Assembly (NCBI GenBank): GCA_031841125.1
Contig: CM063110.1
Span: 22,563,626-22,627,625, forward strand
Direction of reading: 5' to 3'
DNA length: 64,000 nt
Origin: Acanthococcus lagerstroemiae
Lineage: Eukaryota; Arthropoda; Insecta; Hemiptera; Eriococcidae
Below the pieces are notes generated by a model, which saw only the letters and a program-made list of their open reading frames with translations, was not told the origin of the DNA and made no database searches. The position numbers and the translations under genes were made by a program. Each line of letters starts with the position of its first letter. Position 1 is the stretch's first letter. Positions 35,501 through 48,714 of this stretch are shown here, piece after piece.

Positions 35501-38500
35501 GCGGCGACCCTCCGTTTCCGAGATACCCTCGAAAAAGTTGGAAAATTGATCAATTTGGGTCAAAAAATGACTCTAGCTCAATTTTGACAACGGATTCGAA
35601 TTCGTCTCGAAAAATTGACTAACTAGCACCAGCCCCGACGCCGTAGCTCTCCGAAAATTTTTTCGCCCCAAAAAATGCATGATGTATAGTATGGAGAAAT
35701 TTTCAAAATTTGAGAAAATCAAAAATTTCGAATTAATGAGTGTTTCTTACTCAATTTTTCACGCCGAGTTCGAATTCGCTGTTGCAATTTGGCGGCGACC
35801 CTCCGTTTCCGAGATACCCTCGAAAAAGTTGGGAAAATTGATCAATTTGGGTCAAAAAATGACTCTAGCTCAATTTTGACAACGGATTCGAATTCGTCTC
35901 GAAAAATTGACTAACTAGCACCAGCCCCGACGCCGTAGCTCTCCGAAAATTTTTTCGCCCAAAAAATGCATGATGTATAGTATGGAGAAATTTTCAAAAT
36001 TTGAGAAAATCAAAAATTTCGAATTAATGAGTGTTTCTTACTCAATTTTTCACGCCGAGTTCGAATTCGCTGTTGCAATTTGGCGGCGACCCTCCGTTTC
36101 CGAGATACCCTCGAAAAAGTTGGAAAAATTGATCAATTTGGGTCAAAAAATGACTCTAGCTCAATTTTGACAACGGATTCGAATTCGTCTCGAAAAATTG
36201 ACTAACTAGCACCAGCCCCGACGCCGTAGCTCTCCGAAAATTTTTTCGCCCCAAAAAATGCATGATGTATAGTATGGAGAAATTTTCAAAATTTGAGAAA
36301 ATCAAAAATTTCGAATTAATGAGTGTTTCTTACTCAATTTTTCACGCCGAGTTCGAATTCGCTGTTGCAATTTGGCGGCGACCCTCCGTTTCCGAGATAC
36401 CCTCGAAAAAGTTGGAAAAATTGATCAATTTGGGTCAAAAAATGACTCTAGCTCAATTTTGACAACGGATTCGAATTCGTCTCGAAAAATTGACTAACTA
36501 GCACCAGCCCCGACGCCGTAGCTCTCCGAAAATTTTTTCGCCCCAAAAAATGCATGATGTATAGTATGGAGAAATTTTCAAAATTTGAGAAAATCAAAAA
36601 TTTCGAATTAATGAGTGTTTCTTACTCAATTTTTCACGCGAGTTCGAATTCGCTGTTGCAATTTGGCGGCGACCCTCCGTTTCCGAGATACCCTCGAAAA
36701 AGTTGGAAAAATTGATCAATTTGGGTCAAAAAATGACTCTAGCTCAATTTTGACAACGGATTCGAATTCGTCTCGAAAAATTGACTAACTAGCACCAGCC
36801 CCGACGCCGTAGCTCTCCGAAAATTTTTTCGCCCCAAAAAATGCATGATGTATAGTATGGAGAAATTTTCAAAATTTGAGAAAATCAAAAATTTCGAATT
36901 AATGAGTGTTTCTTACTCAATTTTTCACGCCGAGTTCGAATTCGCTGTTGCAATTTGGCGGCGACCCTCCGTTTCCGAGATACCCTCGAAAAAGTTGGAA
37001 AATTGATCAATTTGGGTCAAAAAATGACTCTAGCTCAATTTTGACAACGGATTCGAATTCGTCTCGAAAAATTGACTAACTAGCACCAGCCCCGACGCCG
37101 TAGCTCTCCGAAAATTTTTTCGCCCCAAAAAATGCATGATGTATAGTATGGAGAAATTTTCAAAATTTGAGAAAATCAAAAATTTCGAATTAATGAGTGT
37201 TTCTTACTCAATTTTTCACGCCGAGTTCGAATTCGCTGTTGCAATTTGGCGGCGACCCTCCGTTTCCGAGATACCCTCGAAAAAGTTGGGAAAATTGATC
37301 AATTTGGGTCAAAAAATGACTCTAGCTCAATTTTGACAACGGATTCGAATTCGTCTCGAAAAATTGACTAACTAGCACCAGCCCCGACGCCGTAGCTCTC
37401 CGAAAATTTTTTCGCCCCAAAAAATGCATGATGTATAGTATGGAGAAATTTTCAAAATTTGAGAAAATCAAAAATTTCGAATTAATGAGTGTTTCTTACT
37501 CAATTTTTCACGCCGAGTTCGAATTCGCTGTTGCAATTTGGCGGCGACCCTCCGTTTCCGAGATACCCTCGAAAAAGTTGGGAAAATTGATCAATTTGGG
37601 TCAAAAAATGACTCTAGCTCAATTTTGACAACGGATTCGAATTCGTCTCGAAAAATTGACTAACTAGCACCAGCCCCGACGCCGTAGCTCTCCGAAAATT
37701 TTTTCGCCCCAAAAAATGCATGATGTATAATGGAGAAATTTTCAAAATTTGAGAAAATCAAAAATTTCGAATTCATGAGTGTTTCTTACTCAATTTTTCA
37801 CGCCGAGTTCGAATTCGCTGTTGCAATTTGGCGGCGACCCTCCGTTTCCGAGATACCCTCGAAAAAGTTGGGAAAATTGATCAATTTGGGTCAAAAAATG
37901 ACTCTAGCTCAATTTTGACAACGGATTCGAATTCGTCTCGAAAAATTGACTAACTAGCACCAGCCCCGACGCCGTAGCTCTCCGAAAATTTTTTCGCCCC
38001 AAAAAATGCATGATGTATAGTATGGAGAAATTTTCAAAATTTGAGAAAATCAAAAATTTCGAATTAATGAGTGTTTCTTACTCAATTTTTCACGCCGAGT
38101 TCGAATTCGCTGTTGCAATTTGGCGGCGACCCTCCGTTTCCGAGATACCCTCGAAAAAGTTGGAAAAATTGATCAATTTGGGTCAAAAAATGACTCTAGC
38201 TCAATTTTGACAACGGATTCGAATTCGTCTCGAAAAATTGACTAACTAGCACCAGCCCCGACGCCGTAGCTCTCCGAAAATTTTTTCGCCCCAAAAATGC
38301 ATGATGTATAGTATGGAGAAATTTTCAAAATTTGAGAAAATCAAAAATTTCGAATTAATGAGTGTTTCTTACTCAATTTTTCACGCCGAGTTCGAATTCG
38401 CTGTTGCAATTTGGCGGCGACCCTCCGTTTCCGAGATACCCTCGAAAAAGTTGGAAAAATTGATCAATTTGGGTCAAAAAATGACTCTAGCTCAATTTTG

Positions 38501-41500
38501 ACAACGGATTCGAATTCGTCTCGAAAAATTGACTAACTAGCACCAGCCCCGACGCCGTAGCTCTCCGAAAATTTTTTCGCCCAAAAAATGCATGATGTAT
38601 AGTATGGAGAAATTTTCAAAATTTGAGAAAATCAAAAATTTCGAATTAATGAGTGTTTCTTACTCAATTTTTCACGCCGAGTTCGAATTCGCTGTTGCAA
38701 TTTGGCGGGGACCCTCCGTTCTCGAGATACCCTCGAAAAAGTTGGGAAAATTGATCAATTTGGGTCAAAAAATGACTCTAGCTCAATTTTGACAACGGAT
38801 TCGAATTCGTCTCGAAAAATTGACTAACTAGCACCAGCCCCGACGCCGTAGTTCTCCGAAAATTTTTTCGCCCCAAAAAATGCATGATGTATAGAATGGA
38901 GAAATTTTCAAAATTTGAGAAAATCAAAAATTTCGAATTAATGAGTGTTTCTTACTCAATTTTTCACGCCGAGTTCGAATTCGCTGTTGCAATTTGGCGG
39001 CGACCCTCCGTTTCCGAGATACCCTCGAAAAAGTTGGGAAAATTGATCAATTTGGGTCAAAAAATGACTCTAGCTCAATTTTGACAACGGATTCGAATTC
39101 GTCTCGAAAAATTGACTAACTAGCACCAGCCCCGACGCCGTAGCTCTCCGAAAATTTTTTCGCCCCAAAAAATGCATGATGTATATAATATGGAGAAATT
39201 TTCAAAATTTGAGAAAATCAAAAATTTCGAATTAATGAGTGTTTCTTACTCAATTTTTCACGCCGAGTTCGAATTCGCTGTTGCAATTTGGCGGCGACCC
39301 TCCGTTTCCGAGATACCCTCGAAAAAGTTGGGAAAATTGATCAATTTGGGTCAAAAAATGACTCTAGCTCAATTTTGACAACGGATTCGAATTCGTCTCG
39401 AAAAATTGACTAACTAGCACCAGCCCCGACGCCGTAGCTCTCCGAAAATTTTTTCGCCCCAAAAAATGCATGATGTATATAATATGGAGAAATTTTCAAA
39501 ATTTGAGAAAATCAAAAATTTCGAATGCATGAGTGTTTCTTACTCAATTTTTCACGCCGAGTTCGAATTCGCTGTTGCAATTTGGCGGGGACCCTCCGTT
39601 CTCGAGATACCCTCGAAAAAGTTGGGAAAATTGATCAATTTGGGTCAAAAAATGACTCTAGCTCAATTTTGACAACGGATTCGAATTCGTCTCGAAAAAT
39701 TGACTAACTAGCACCAGCCCCGACGCCGTAGCTCTCCGAAAATTTTTTCGCCCCAAAAAATGCATGATGTATAGTATGGAGAAATTTTCAAAATTCGAGA
39801 AAATCAAAAATTTCGAATTAATGAGTGTTTCTTACTCAATTTTTCACGCCGAGTTCGAATTCGCTGTTGCAATTTGGCTGGGACCCTCCGTTTCCGAGAT
39901 ACCCTCGAAAAAGTTGGAAAAATTGATCAATTTGGGTCAAAAAATGACTGTAGCTCAATTTTGACAACGGATTCGAATTCGTCTCGAAAAATTGACTAAC
40001 TAGCACCAGCCCCGACGCCGTAGCTCTCCGAAAATTTTTTCGCCCCAAAAACGACATGATGTATAGTATGGAGAAATTTTCAAAATTTGAGAAAATCAAA
40101 AATTTCGAATTAATGAGTGTTTCTTACTCAATTTTTCACGCCGAGTTCGAATTCGCTGTTGCAATTTGGCGGCGACCCTCCGTTTCCGAGATACCCTCGA
40201 AAAAGTTGGAAAAATTGATCAATTTGGGTCAAAAAATGACTCTAGCTCAATTTTGACAACGGATTCGAATTCGTCTCGAAAAATTGACTAACTAGCACCA
40301 GCCCCGACGCCGTAGCTCTCCGAAAATTTTTTCGCCCCAAAAAATGCATGATGTATAGTATGGAGAAATTTTCAAAATTTGAGAAAATCAAAAATTTCGA
40401 ATTAATGAGTGTTTCTTACTCAATTTTTCACGCCGAGTTCGAATTCGCTGTTGCAATTTGGCGGGGACCCTCCGTTTCCGAGATACCCTCGAAAAAGTTG
40501 GGAAAATTGATCAATTTGGGTCAAAAAATGACTCTAGCTCAATTTTGACAACGGATTCGAATTCGTCTCGAAAAATTGACTAACTAGCACCAGCCCCGAC
40601 GCCGTAGTTCTCCGAAAATTTTTTCGCCCCAAAAAATGCATGATGTATAGAATGGAGAAATTTTCAAAATTTGAGAAAATCAAAAATTTCGAATTAATGA
40701 GTGTTTCTTACTCAATTTTTCACGCCGAGTTCGAATTCGCTGTTGCAATTTGGCGGCGACCCTCCGTTTCCGAGATACCCTCGAAAAAGTTGGAAAAATT
40801 GATCAATTTGGGTCAAAAAATGACTCTAGCTCAATTTTGACAACGGATTCGAATTCGTCTCGAAAAATTGACTAACTAGCACCAGCCCCGACGCCGTAGC
40901 TCTCCGAAAATTTTTTCGCCCAAAAAATGCATGATGTAGTATGGAGAAATTTTCAAAATTTGAGAAAATCAAAAATTTCGAATTCATGAGTGTTTCTTAC
41001 TCAATTTTTCACCCTGAGTTCGAATTCTCTGTTGCAATTTGGCGGCGACCCTCCGTTCCCGAGATACCATTGAAAAAGTTGGAAAAATTGATCAATTTGG
41101 GTCAAAAAATGACTCTAGCTCAATTTTGACAACGGATTCGAATTCGTCTCGAAAAATTGACTAACTAGCACCAGCCCCGACGCCGTAGCTCTCCGAAAAT
41201 TTTTTCGCCCCAAAAAATGCATGATGTATATAGTATGGAGAAATTTTCAAAATTTGAGAAAATCAAAAATTTCGAATTAATGAGTGTTTCTTACTCAATT
41301 TTTCACGCCGAGTTCGAATTCGCTGTTGCAATTTGGCGGAGACCCTCCGTTCTCGAGATACCCTCGAAAAAGTTGGAAAAATTGATCAATTTGGGTCAAA
41401 AAATGACTCTAGCTCAATTTTGACAACGGATTCGAATTCGTATCGAAAAATTGACTAACTAGCACCAGCCCCGACGCCGTAGCTCTCCGAAAATTTTTTC

Positions 41501-44500
41501 GCCTCAAAAACGACATGATGTATATGTATAGTATGGAGAAATTTTCAAAATTTGAGAAAATCAAAAATTTCGAATTAATGAGTGTTTCTTACTCAATTTT
41601 TCACGCCGAGTTCGAATTCGCTGTTGCATTTGGCGGCGACCCTCCGTTTCCGAGATACCCTCGAAAAAGTTGGGAAAATTGATCAATTTGGGTCAAAAAA
41701 TGACTCTAGCTCAATTTTGACAACGGATTCGAATTCGTCTCGAAAAATTGACTAACTAGCACCAGCCCCGACGCCGTAGCTCTCCGAAAATTTTTTCGCC
41801 CCAAAAACGACATGATGTATAGTATGGAGAAATTTTCAAAATTTGAGAAAATCAAAAATTTCGAATTAATGAGTGTTTCTTACTCAATTTTTCACGCCGA
41901 GTTCGAATTCGCTGTTGCAATTTGGCGGCGACCCTCCGTTCTCGAGATACCCTCGAAAAAGTTGGAAAAATTGATCAATTTGGGTCAAAAAATGACTCTA
42001 GCTCAATTTTGACAACGGATTCGAATTCGTATCGAAAAATTGACTAACTAGCACCAGCCCCGACGCCGTAGCTCTCCGAAAATTTTTTCGCCTCAAAAAA
42101 TGCATGATGTATAGTATGGAGAAATTTTCAAAATTTGAGAAAATCAAAAATTTCGAATTAATGAGTGTTTCTTACTCAATTTTTCACGCCGAGTTCGAAT
42201 TCGCTGTTGCCATTTGGCGGCGACCCTCCGTTTCCGAGATACCCTCGAAAAAGTTGGGAAAATTGATCAATTTGGGTCAAAAAATGACTCTAGCTCAATT
42301 TTGACAACGGATTCGAATTCGTCTCGAAAAATTGACTAACTAGCACCAGCCCCGACGCCGTAGCTCTCCGAAAATTTTTTCGCCCCAAAAACGACATGAT
42401 GTATATGTATAGTATGGAGAAATTTTCAAAATTTGAGAAAATCAAAAATTTCGAATTAATGTGTGTTTCTTACTCAATTTTTCACCCTGAGTTCGAATTC
42501 TCTGTTGCAATTTGGCGGCGACCCTCCGTTCCCGAGATACCCTTGAAAAAGTTGGAAAAATTGATCAATTTGGGTCAAAAAATGACTCTAGCTCAATTTT
42601 GACAACGGATTCGAATTCGTCTCGAAAAATTGACTAACTAGCACCAGCCCCGACGCCGTAGCTCTCCGAAAATTTTTTCGCCCTAAAAAATGCATGATGT
42701 ATATAGTATGGAGAAATTTTCAAAATTTGAGAAAATCAAAAATTTCGAATTAATGAGTGTTTCTTACTCACTTTTTCACGCCGAGTTCGAATTCGCTGTT
42801 GCAATTTGGCGGGGACCCTCCGTTCTCGAGATACCCTCGAAAAAGTTGGAAAAATTGATCAATTTGGGTCAAAAAATGACTCTAGCTCAATTTTGACAAC
42901 GGATTCGAATTCGTATCGAAAAATTGACTAACTAGCACCAGCCCCGACGCCGTAGCTCTCCGAAAATTTTTTCGCCCCAAAAACGACATGATGTATATGT
43001 ATAGTATGGAGAAATTTTCAAAATTTGAGAAAATCAAAAATTTCGAATTAATGAGTGTTTCTTACTCAATTTTTCACGCCGAGTTCGAATTCGCTGTTGC
43101 AATTTGGTGGCGACCCTCCGTTTCCGAGATACCCTCGAAAAAGTTGGGAAAATTGATCAATTTGGGTCAAAAAATGACTCTAGCTCAATTTTGACAACGG
43201 ATTCGAATTCGTCTCGAAAAATTGACTAACTAGCACCAGCCCCGACGCCGTAGCTCTCCGAAAATTTTTTCGCCCCAAAAAATGCATGATGTATAGTATG
43301 GAGAAATTTTCAAAATTTGAGAAAATCAAAAATTTCGAATTAATGAGTGTTTCTTACTCAATTTTTCACGCCGAGTGCGAATTCGCTGTTGCAATTTGGC
43401 GGCGACCCTCCGTTCTCGAGATACCCTCGAAAAAGTTGGGAAAATTGATCAATTTGGGTCAAAAAATGACTCTAGCTCAATTTTGACAACGGATTCGAAT
43501 TCGTATCGAAAAATTGACTAACTAGCACCAGCCCCGACGCCGTAGCTCTCCGAAAATTTTTTCGCCCCAAAAAATGCATGATGTATATAGTATGGAGAAA
43601 TTTTCAAAATTTGAGAAAATCAAAAATTTCGAATTAATGAGTGTTTCTTACTCAATTTTTCACGCCGAGTTCGAATTCGCTGTTGCAATTTGGCGGGGAC
43701 CCTCCGTTCTCGAGATACCCTCGAAAAAGTTGGAAAAATTGATCAATTTGGGTCAAAAAATGACTCTAGCTCAATTTTGACAACGGATTCGAATTCGTAT
43801 CGAAAAATTGACTAACTAGCACCAGCCCCGACGCCGTAGCTCTCCGAAAATTTTTTCGCCCCAAAAACGACATGATGTATATGTATAGTATGGAGAAATT
43901 TTCAAAATTTGAGAAAATCAAAAATTTCGAATTAATGTGTGTTTCTTACTCAATTTTTCACCCTGAGTTCGAATTCTCTGTTGCAATTTGGCGGCGACCC
44001 TCCGTTCCCGAGATACCCTTGAAAAAGTTGGAAAAATTGATCAATTTGGGTCAAAAAATGACTCTAGCTCAATTTTGACAACGGATTCGAATTCGTATCG
44101 AAAAATTGACTAACTAGCACCAGCCCCGACGCCGTAGCTCTCCGAAAATTTTTTCGCCCCAAAAACGACATGATGTATATGTATAGTATGGAGAAATTTT
44201 CAAAATTTGAGAAAATCAAAAATTTCGAATTAATGAGTGTTTCTTACTCAATTTTTCACGCCGAGTTCGAATTCGCTGTTGCCATTTGGTGGCGACCCTC
44301 CGTTTCCGAGATACCCTCGAAAAAGTTGGGAAAATTGATCAATTTGGGTCAAAAAATGACTCTAGCTCAATTTTGACAACGGATTCGAATTCGTCTCGAA
44401 AAATTGACTAACTAGCACCAGCCCCGACGCCGTAGCTCTCCGAAAATTTTTTCGCCCCAAAAAATGCATGATGTATAGTATGGAGAAATTTTCAAAATTT

Positions 44501-46509
44501 GAGAAAATCAAAAATTTCGAATTAATGAGTGTTTCTTACTCAATTTTTCACGCCGAGTGCGAATTCGCTGTTGCAATTTGGCGGCGACCCTCCGTTCTCG
44601 AGATACCCTCGAAAAAGTTGGGAAAATTGATCAATTTGGGTCAAAAAATGACTCTAGCTCAATTTTGACAACGGATTCGAATTCGTATCGAAAAATTGAC
44701 TAACTAGCACCAGCCCCGACGCCGTAGCTCTCCGAAAATTTTTTCGCCCAAAAAACGACATGATGTATAGTATGGAGAAATTTTCAAAATTTGAGAAAAT
44801 CAAAAATTTCGAATTAATGAGTGTTTCTTACTCAATTTTTCACGCCGAGTTCGAATTCGCTGTTGCAATTTGGCGGCGACCCTCCGTTTCCGAGATACCC
44901 TCGCAAAAGTTGGAAAAATTGATCAATTTGGGTCAAAAAATGACTCTAGCTCAATTTTGATAACGGATTCGAATTCGTCTCGAAAATTTGACTAACTAGC
45001 GCCAGCCCCGACGCCGTAGCTCTCCGAAAATTTTTTCGCCCCAAAAAATGCAGGATGTAGTATGGAGAAATTTTCAAAATTTGAGAAAATCAAAAATTTC
45101 GAATTCATGAGTGTTTCTTACTCAATTTTTCACCCTGAGTTCGAATTCTCTGTTGCAATTTGGCGGCGACCCTCCGTTTCCGAGATACCCTCGAAAAAGT
45201 TGGGAAAATTGATCAATTTGGGTCAAAAAATGACTCTAGCTCAATTTTGACAACGGATTCGAATTCGTCTCGAAAAATTGACTAACTAGCACCAGCCCCG
45301 ACGCCGTAGCTCTCCGAAAATTTTTTCGCCCCAAAAAATGCATGATGTATAGTATGGAGAAATTTTCAAAATTTGAGAAAATCAAAAATTTCGAATTAAT
45401 GAGTGTTTCTTACTCAATTTTTCACGCCGAGTGCGAATTCGCTGTTGCAATTTGGCGGCGACCCTCCGTTCTCGAGATACCCTCGAAAAAGTTGGGAAAA
45501 TTGATCAATTTGGGTCAAAAAATGACTCTAGCTCAATTTTGACAACGGATTCGAATTCGTATCGAAAAATTGACTAACTAGCACCAGCCCCGACGCCGTA
45601 GCTCTCCGAAAATTTTTTCGCCCCAAAAACGACATGATGTATAGTATGGAGAAATTTTCAAAATTTGAGAAAATCAAAAATTTCGAATTAATGAGTGTTT
45701 CTTACTCAATTTTTCACGCCGAGTTCGAATTCGCTGTTGCAATTTGGCGGCGACCCTCCGTTTCCGAGATACCCTCGCAAAAGTTGGAAAAATTGATCAA
45801 TTTGGGTCAAAAAATGACTCTAGCTCAATTTTGATAACGGATTCGAATTCGTCTCGAAAATTTGACTAACTAGCGCCAGCCCCGACGCCGTAGCTCTCCG
45901 AAAATTTTTTCGCCCCAAAAAATGCAGGATGTAGTATGGAGAAATTTTCAAAATTTGAGAAAATCAAAAATTTCGAATTCATGAGTGTTTCTTACTCAAT
46001 TTTTCACCCTGAGTTCGAATTCTCTGTTGCAATTTGGCGGCGACCCTCCGTTCCCGAGATACCCTTGAAAAAGTTGGAAAAATTGATCAATTTGGGTCAA
46101 AAAATGACTCTAGCTCAATTTTGACAACGGATTCGAATTCGTCTCGAAAAATTGACTAACTAGCACCAGCCTCGACGCCGTAGCTCTCCGAAAATTTTTT
46201 CGCCCCGAAAAATGCATGATGTATAGTATGGAGAAATTTTCAAAATTTGAGAAAATCAAAAATTTCGAATTCATGAGTGTTTCTTACTCAATTTTTCACG
46301 CTGAGTTCGAATTCGCTTTTGCAATTTGGCGGCGACCCTCCGTTCCCAAGATACCCTCGAAAAAGTTGGAAAAATTGATCAATTTGGGTCAAAAAATGAC
46401 TGTAGCTCAATTTTGACAACGGATTCGAATTCGTCTCGAAAAATTGACTAACTAGCACCAGCCCCGACGCCGTAGCTCTCCGAAAATTTTTAAACAGACC
46501 TTACTTCGA

Positions 46510-46737
46510 AATTTTTGTTTTCTTGGAATTTTGCAAATTTCTCCATACTATATACATCATGACTTTTTTGGGGCGAAATGATTTTTGGAGGTCTTCGGCG
46601 TCGGCGCTGGTGCTAATGACTCAATTTCTCGAGACGATATCGTATCCGTTGTCAAAATACGGCTAGATTCATTTTTTGACCCATTTTGAACCAATTCGAC
46701 CACATTCTCGAGTGTATCTCGGGAACGATTGCCTTTT
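46510..46737 (-). repeat. Inverted, diverged satellite monomer at the right edge
   Basis: Segments TTTCTCCATACTATATACAT, TTTTTTGGGGCGAAAT, GGCGTCGGCGCTGGTGCTAA, CCGTTGTCAAAAT, TTTTTTGACCCA and GTATCTCGGGAACG are the reverse complement of the monomer in the right order. It covers about 228 bp of a unit and is far more diverged than array copies. A short unrelated joint (about 46492-46509) separates it from the last direct monomer. Confidence 0.85.
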
Positions 46738-47430
46738 TTGAATCATGACTTTACCTAGAATATCTGCACCAATATTTATACCGAGGAAAGCACAGTAGTT
46801 GATTCGCAGCTTAATTTCAAAACGTTGTAATAAAACTGTAGCATATAATTGGGAAACATGGAATGGGAATTGAACAAACAGCTTATTTTTTTCAAAGTGT
46901 AAAAGAGCTCGTAACTTAATTGTAAGACCCGAGTTCAGTCCTACAGGTAAGAAAAAGTTTTGAACAGTCTGTCTCGTTATATCTAATTTCTCGACTCGTT
47001 TTGTAATCTTGTATAATTCATTTTCATCTCTAGTGAAAAACGAAGGCGAATATTGTGAATGCCGTTACCAGCTCGTGCGTACTTAACGAGATTGTAAGTA
47101 TGTAGTCAAATGAAATTTATAATTTCAACTTAATATTTTGAAAGCTGCTCCTTGAAATTAGGGCTTAGGACTAATGCAGTTATCGTGTACTTTGTACCCC
47201 CGCTTAACAATTCATAGCCTCAGCGCCGCTTTTGAAAGAAAGAAAAAAAATGTTGACAGACTTGCTTTGACTGGGCAGATACCTACTTATTGCCTGCAGT
47301 AGTCCACCTTAACCTTCTTTCCGGTAACCGTACCGTTAAAGGTTTTCGAAAGTCGAGATAATGTTGTTATTGTCGATCGTCTCTCGCCGAGTAGGTTACG
47401 TCTCCTCTTTCTTCCCTCATGTGCTAATTT
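46738..47430. other. Unassigned sequence right of the array
   Basis: No coding frame, element terminus or repeat family is recognised here. Confidence 0.4.
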
Positions 47431-47439
47431 TTTAATTTC

Positions 47440-47595
47440 TGAGAAGGATTTATGATTTATACTTTGTATTCTTCATTATCGGCTCTTCATAGCACATTCT
47501 TTGCCTTCCTTTCCAGTTCCTTCCCGCAATCATTCCTTCTAGCAGTAATAACAATATCCTTTTGGATATCTTATTATTATGACCTATCATTTCGA
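47440..47595 (-). mobile_element. LINE 3' fragment, same family as 12250-15400
   Basis: CTTCATTATCGGCTCTTCAT, AGCACATTCTTTGCCTTCCT and TATTATGACCTATCATTT parallel 12318-12460 closely. On the - strand these encode the end of the RT protein and its C-terminal tail. It is a short, inactive relic. Confidence 0.7.
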
Positions 47596-47789
47596 AATCA
47601 GCGATCCACGAAACTATCATTTTGATACTTTATTCAATCACAGTCAATTAGACATAGTTGGTGGGAGGGATCCAATTTTGGATCCAATTGGAGGTCGAAT
47701 CAAAAACCGGATTAGATTTTCGAAATCAATGATCTAGAAAAGCAGATTTCGATACTTCGTTCAATTATTTCGGCAGAGACCAAACTTGA

Positions 47790-47975
47790 TCTTCAGTTTG
47801 GGTGGTGGTGGTGAGGGGGGGGGGGAGAACGAAAATTTTCCGACAAATATTTTTAAATCTAAAAATTTGCCGACAAAATTTTAAAGAAATGTAAAAATTT
47901 GCTGATTTGTTAATCAACATTTATTTTAATTGAAAAGAAAAAAATAAACAAACAAGCAAACAAACATTCTTAGAA
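47790..47975. repeat. Direct repeat pair, copy 1 (with 48715-48880)
   Basis: Both copies run GGGG-rich, AATTTGCCGACAAA or AATTTTCCGACAAA, TAAAAATT(T/C)GC, GACAAAATTTT(T)AAAG, then A-rich AAACAAACAAACATTC. The copies are about 930 bp apart in direct orientation. No terminal inverted repeats were seen. Confidence 0.7.
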
Positions 47976-48221
47976 AATGAAAAATTCACAGGAACAGTTT
48001 CAAAATTTGCCGTCTGCCACATTATTGGGGGTGTTCCCCCTCCCCCGTAGTTTCGTCTCTGCAAATGCAGATTGAATCCTTATCCCCCTAGCACTCACAT
48101 TTGCAAGGAATACTTGAGAGGAACACACAACTTCCATTACACATTAAGGTGGTCGTTATTTCATCTTGGTAGTATGTTTCTCTGAATTTCCTCTGATTGA
48201 TTCGTCTCCTAAAGTGGTTCC

Positions 48222-48250
48222 AATAAAATCAAAAAAAAAAAAAAAAAAAA
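48222..48250 (+). other. AATAAA followed by a 20-A tract
   Basis: AATAAA at 48222-48227 is followed almost at once by 20 A residues (48231-48250). This looks like the 3' end of a retroposed transcript, but the sequence before it is not recognisable as any gene or element. Confidence 0.35.
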
Positions 48251-48714
48251 GTACAAAGTTTTGAGTTGATTGGATTGGGGGAATTCGTGCCACAAGCTCC
48301 TCTTCATAAAGCATATGGAGTTTTTACTTTTGTTCCAAACTAAATTTCTCTCATATATTCAACAGGACCAAAGTCCGTAAATGAAACAATAGAACATTTG
48401 CTATCGGATTCAGCTTGTGATATTGAAAAATGAGACATTTGCTTTCAGCTGTTAGATGTTAATACAATGTTCAACATTCTCAAATTTCACTCTCTAGGTC
48501 GAACAGAAAATCGAGTAAAAACAGAATAGTCATTGAAATTCGAAATTGTACGACTGCTACCGACATTCAGATTTACGATATGTCTTCTACATTTCAGCTT
48601 TTTTCCAACCTTTCAGATAAGGTTCGATACTCAGCTTGAAACATTCGGTTTTTTACTGACTATAGTCTCTGACAGAAGTCCAGGGTACTCCATTTTCAGA
48701 AACAAAATTCGATT

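Larger units (their letters stand above)
22131..46490 (+). repeat. Satellite array, ~292-bp monomer, ~83 head-to-tail copies
   Basis: A near-identical unit repeats every 286-298 bp (mostly 292). It runs through CGAAAATTTTTTCGCCCC, GTATGGAGAAATTTTC, GCAATTTGGCGGCGACCC, GGGTCAAAAAATGACT and CTAGCACCAGCCCCGACGCC. Start-to-start distance from 22269 to 46216 equals about 82 periods, gap included. Copies in the centre are almost identical; those beyond about 38.6 kb diverge and form higher-order repeats. Each unit contains a 62-68-codon open frame, but this is a by-product of homogenised sequence: copies with 1-bp indels lose it and no domain is recognisable. Confidence 0.98.

Noticed and set aside
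22269..46416. About 70 open frames of 60-77 codons, one per satellite monomer, as a tandem gene family
   Set aside because: They are identical because the DNA repeat is homogenised. Flanking non-open parts of the monomer are equally conserved, 1-bp indels break many copies, and there is no recognisable domain, promoter or intron.
22131..46490. CRISPR-like array
   Set aside because: Whole ~292-bp units repeat without unique spacers, in an intron-bearing eukaryotic genome.
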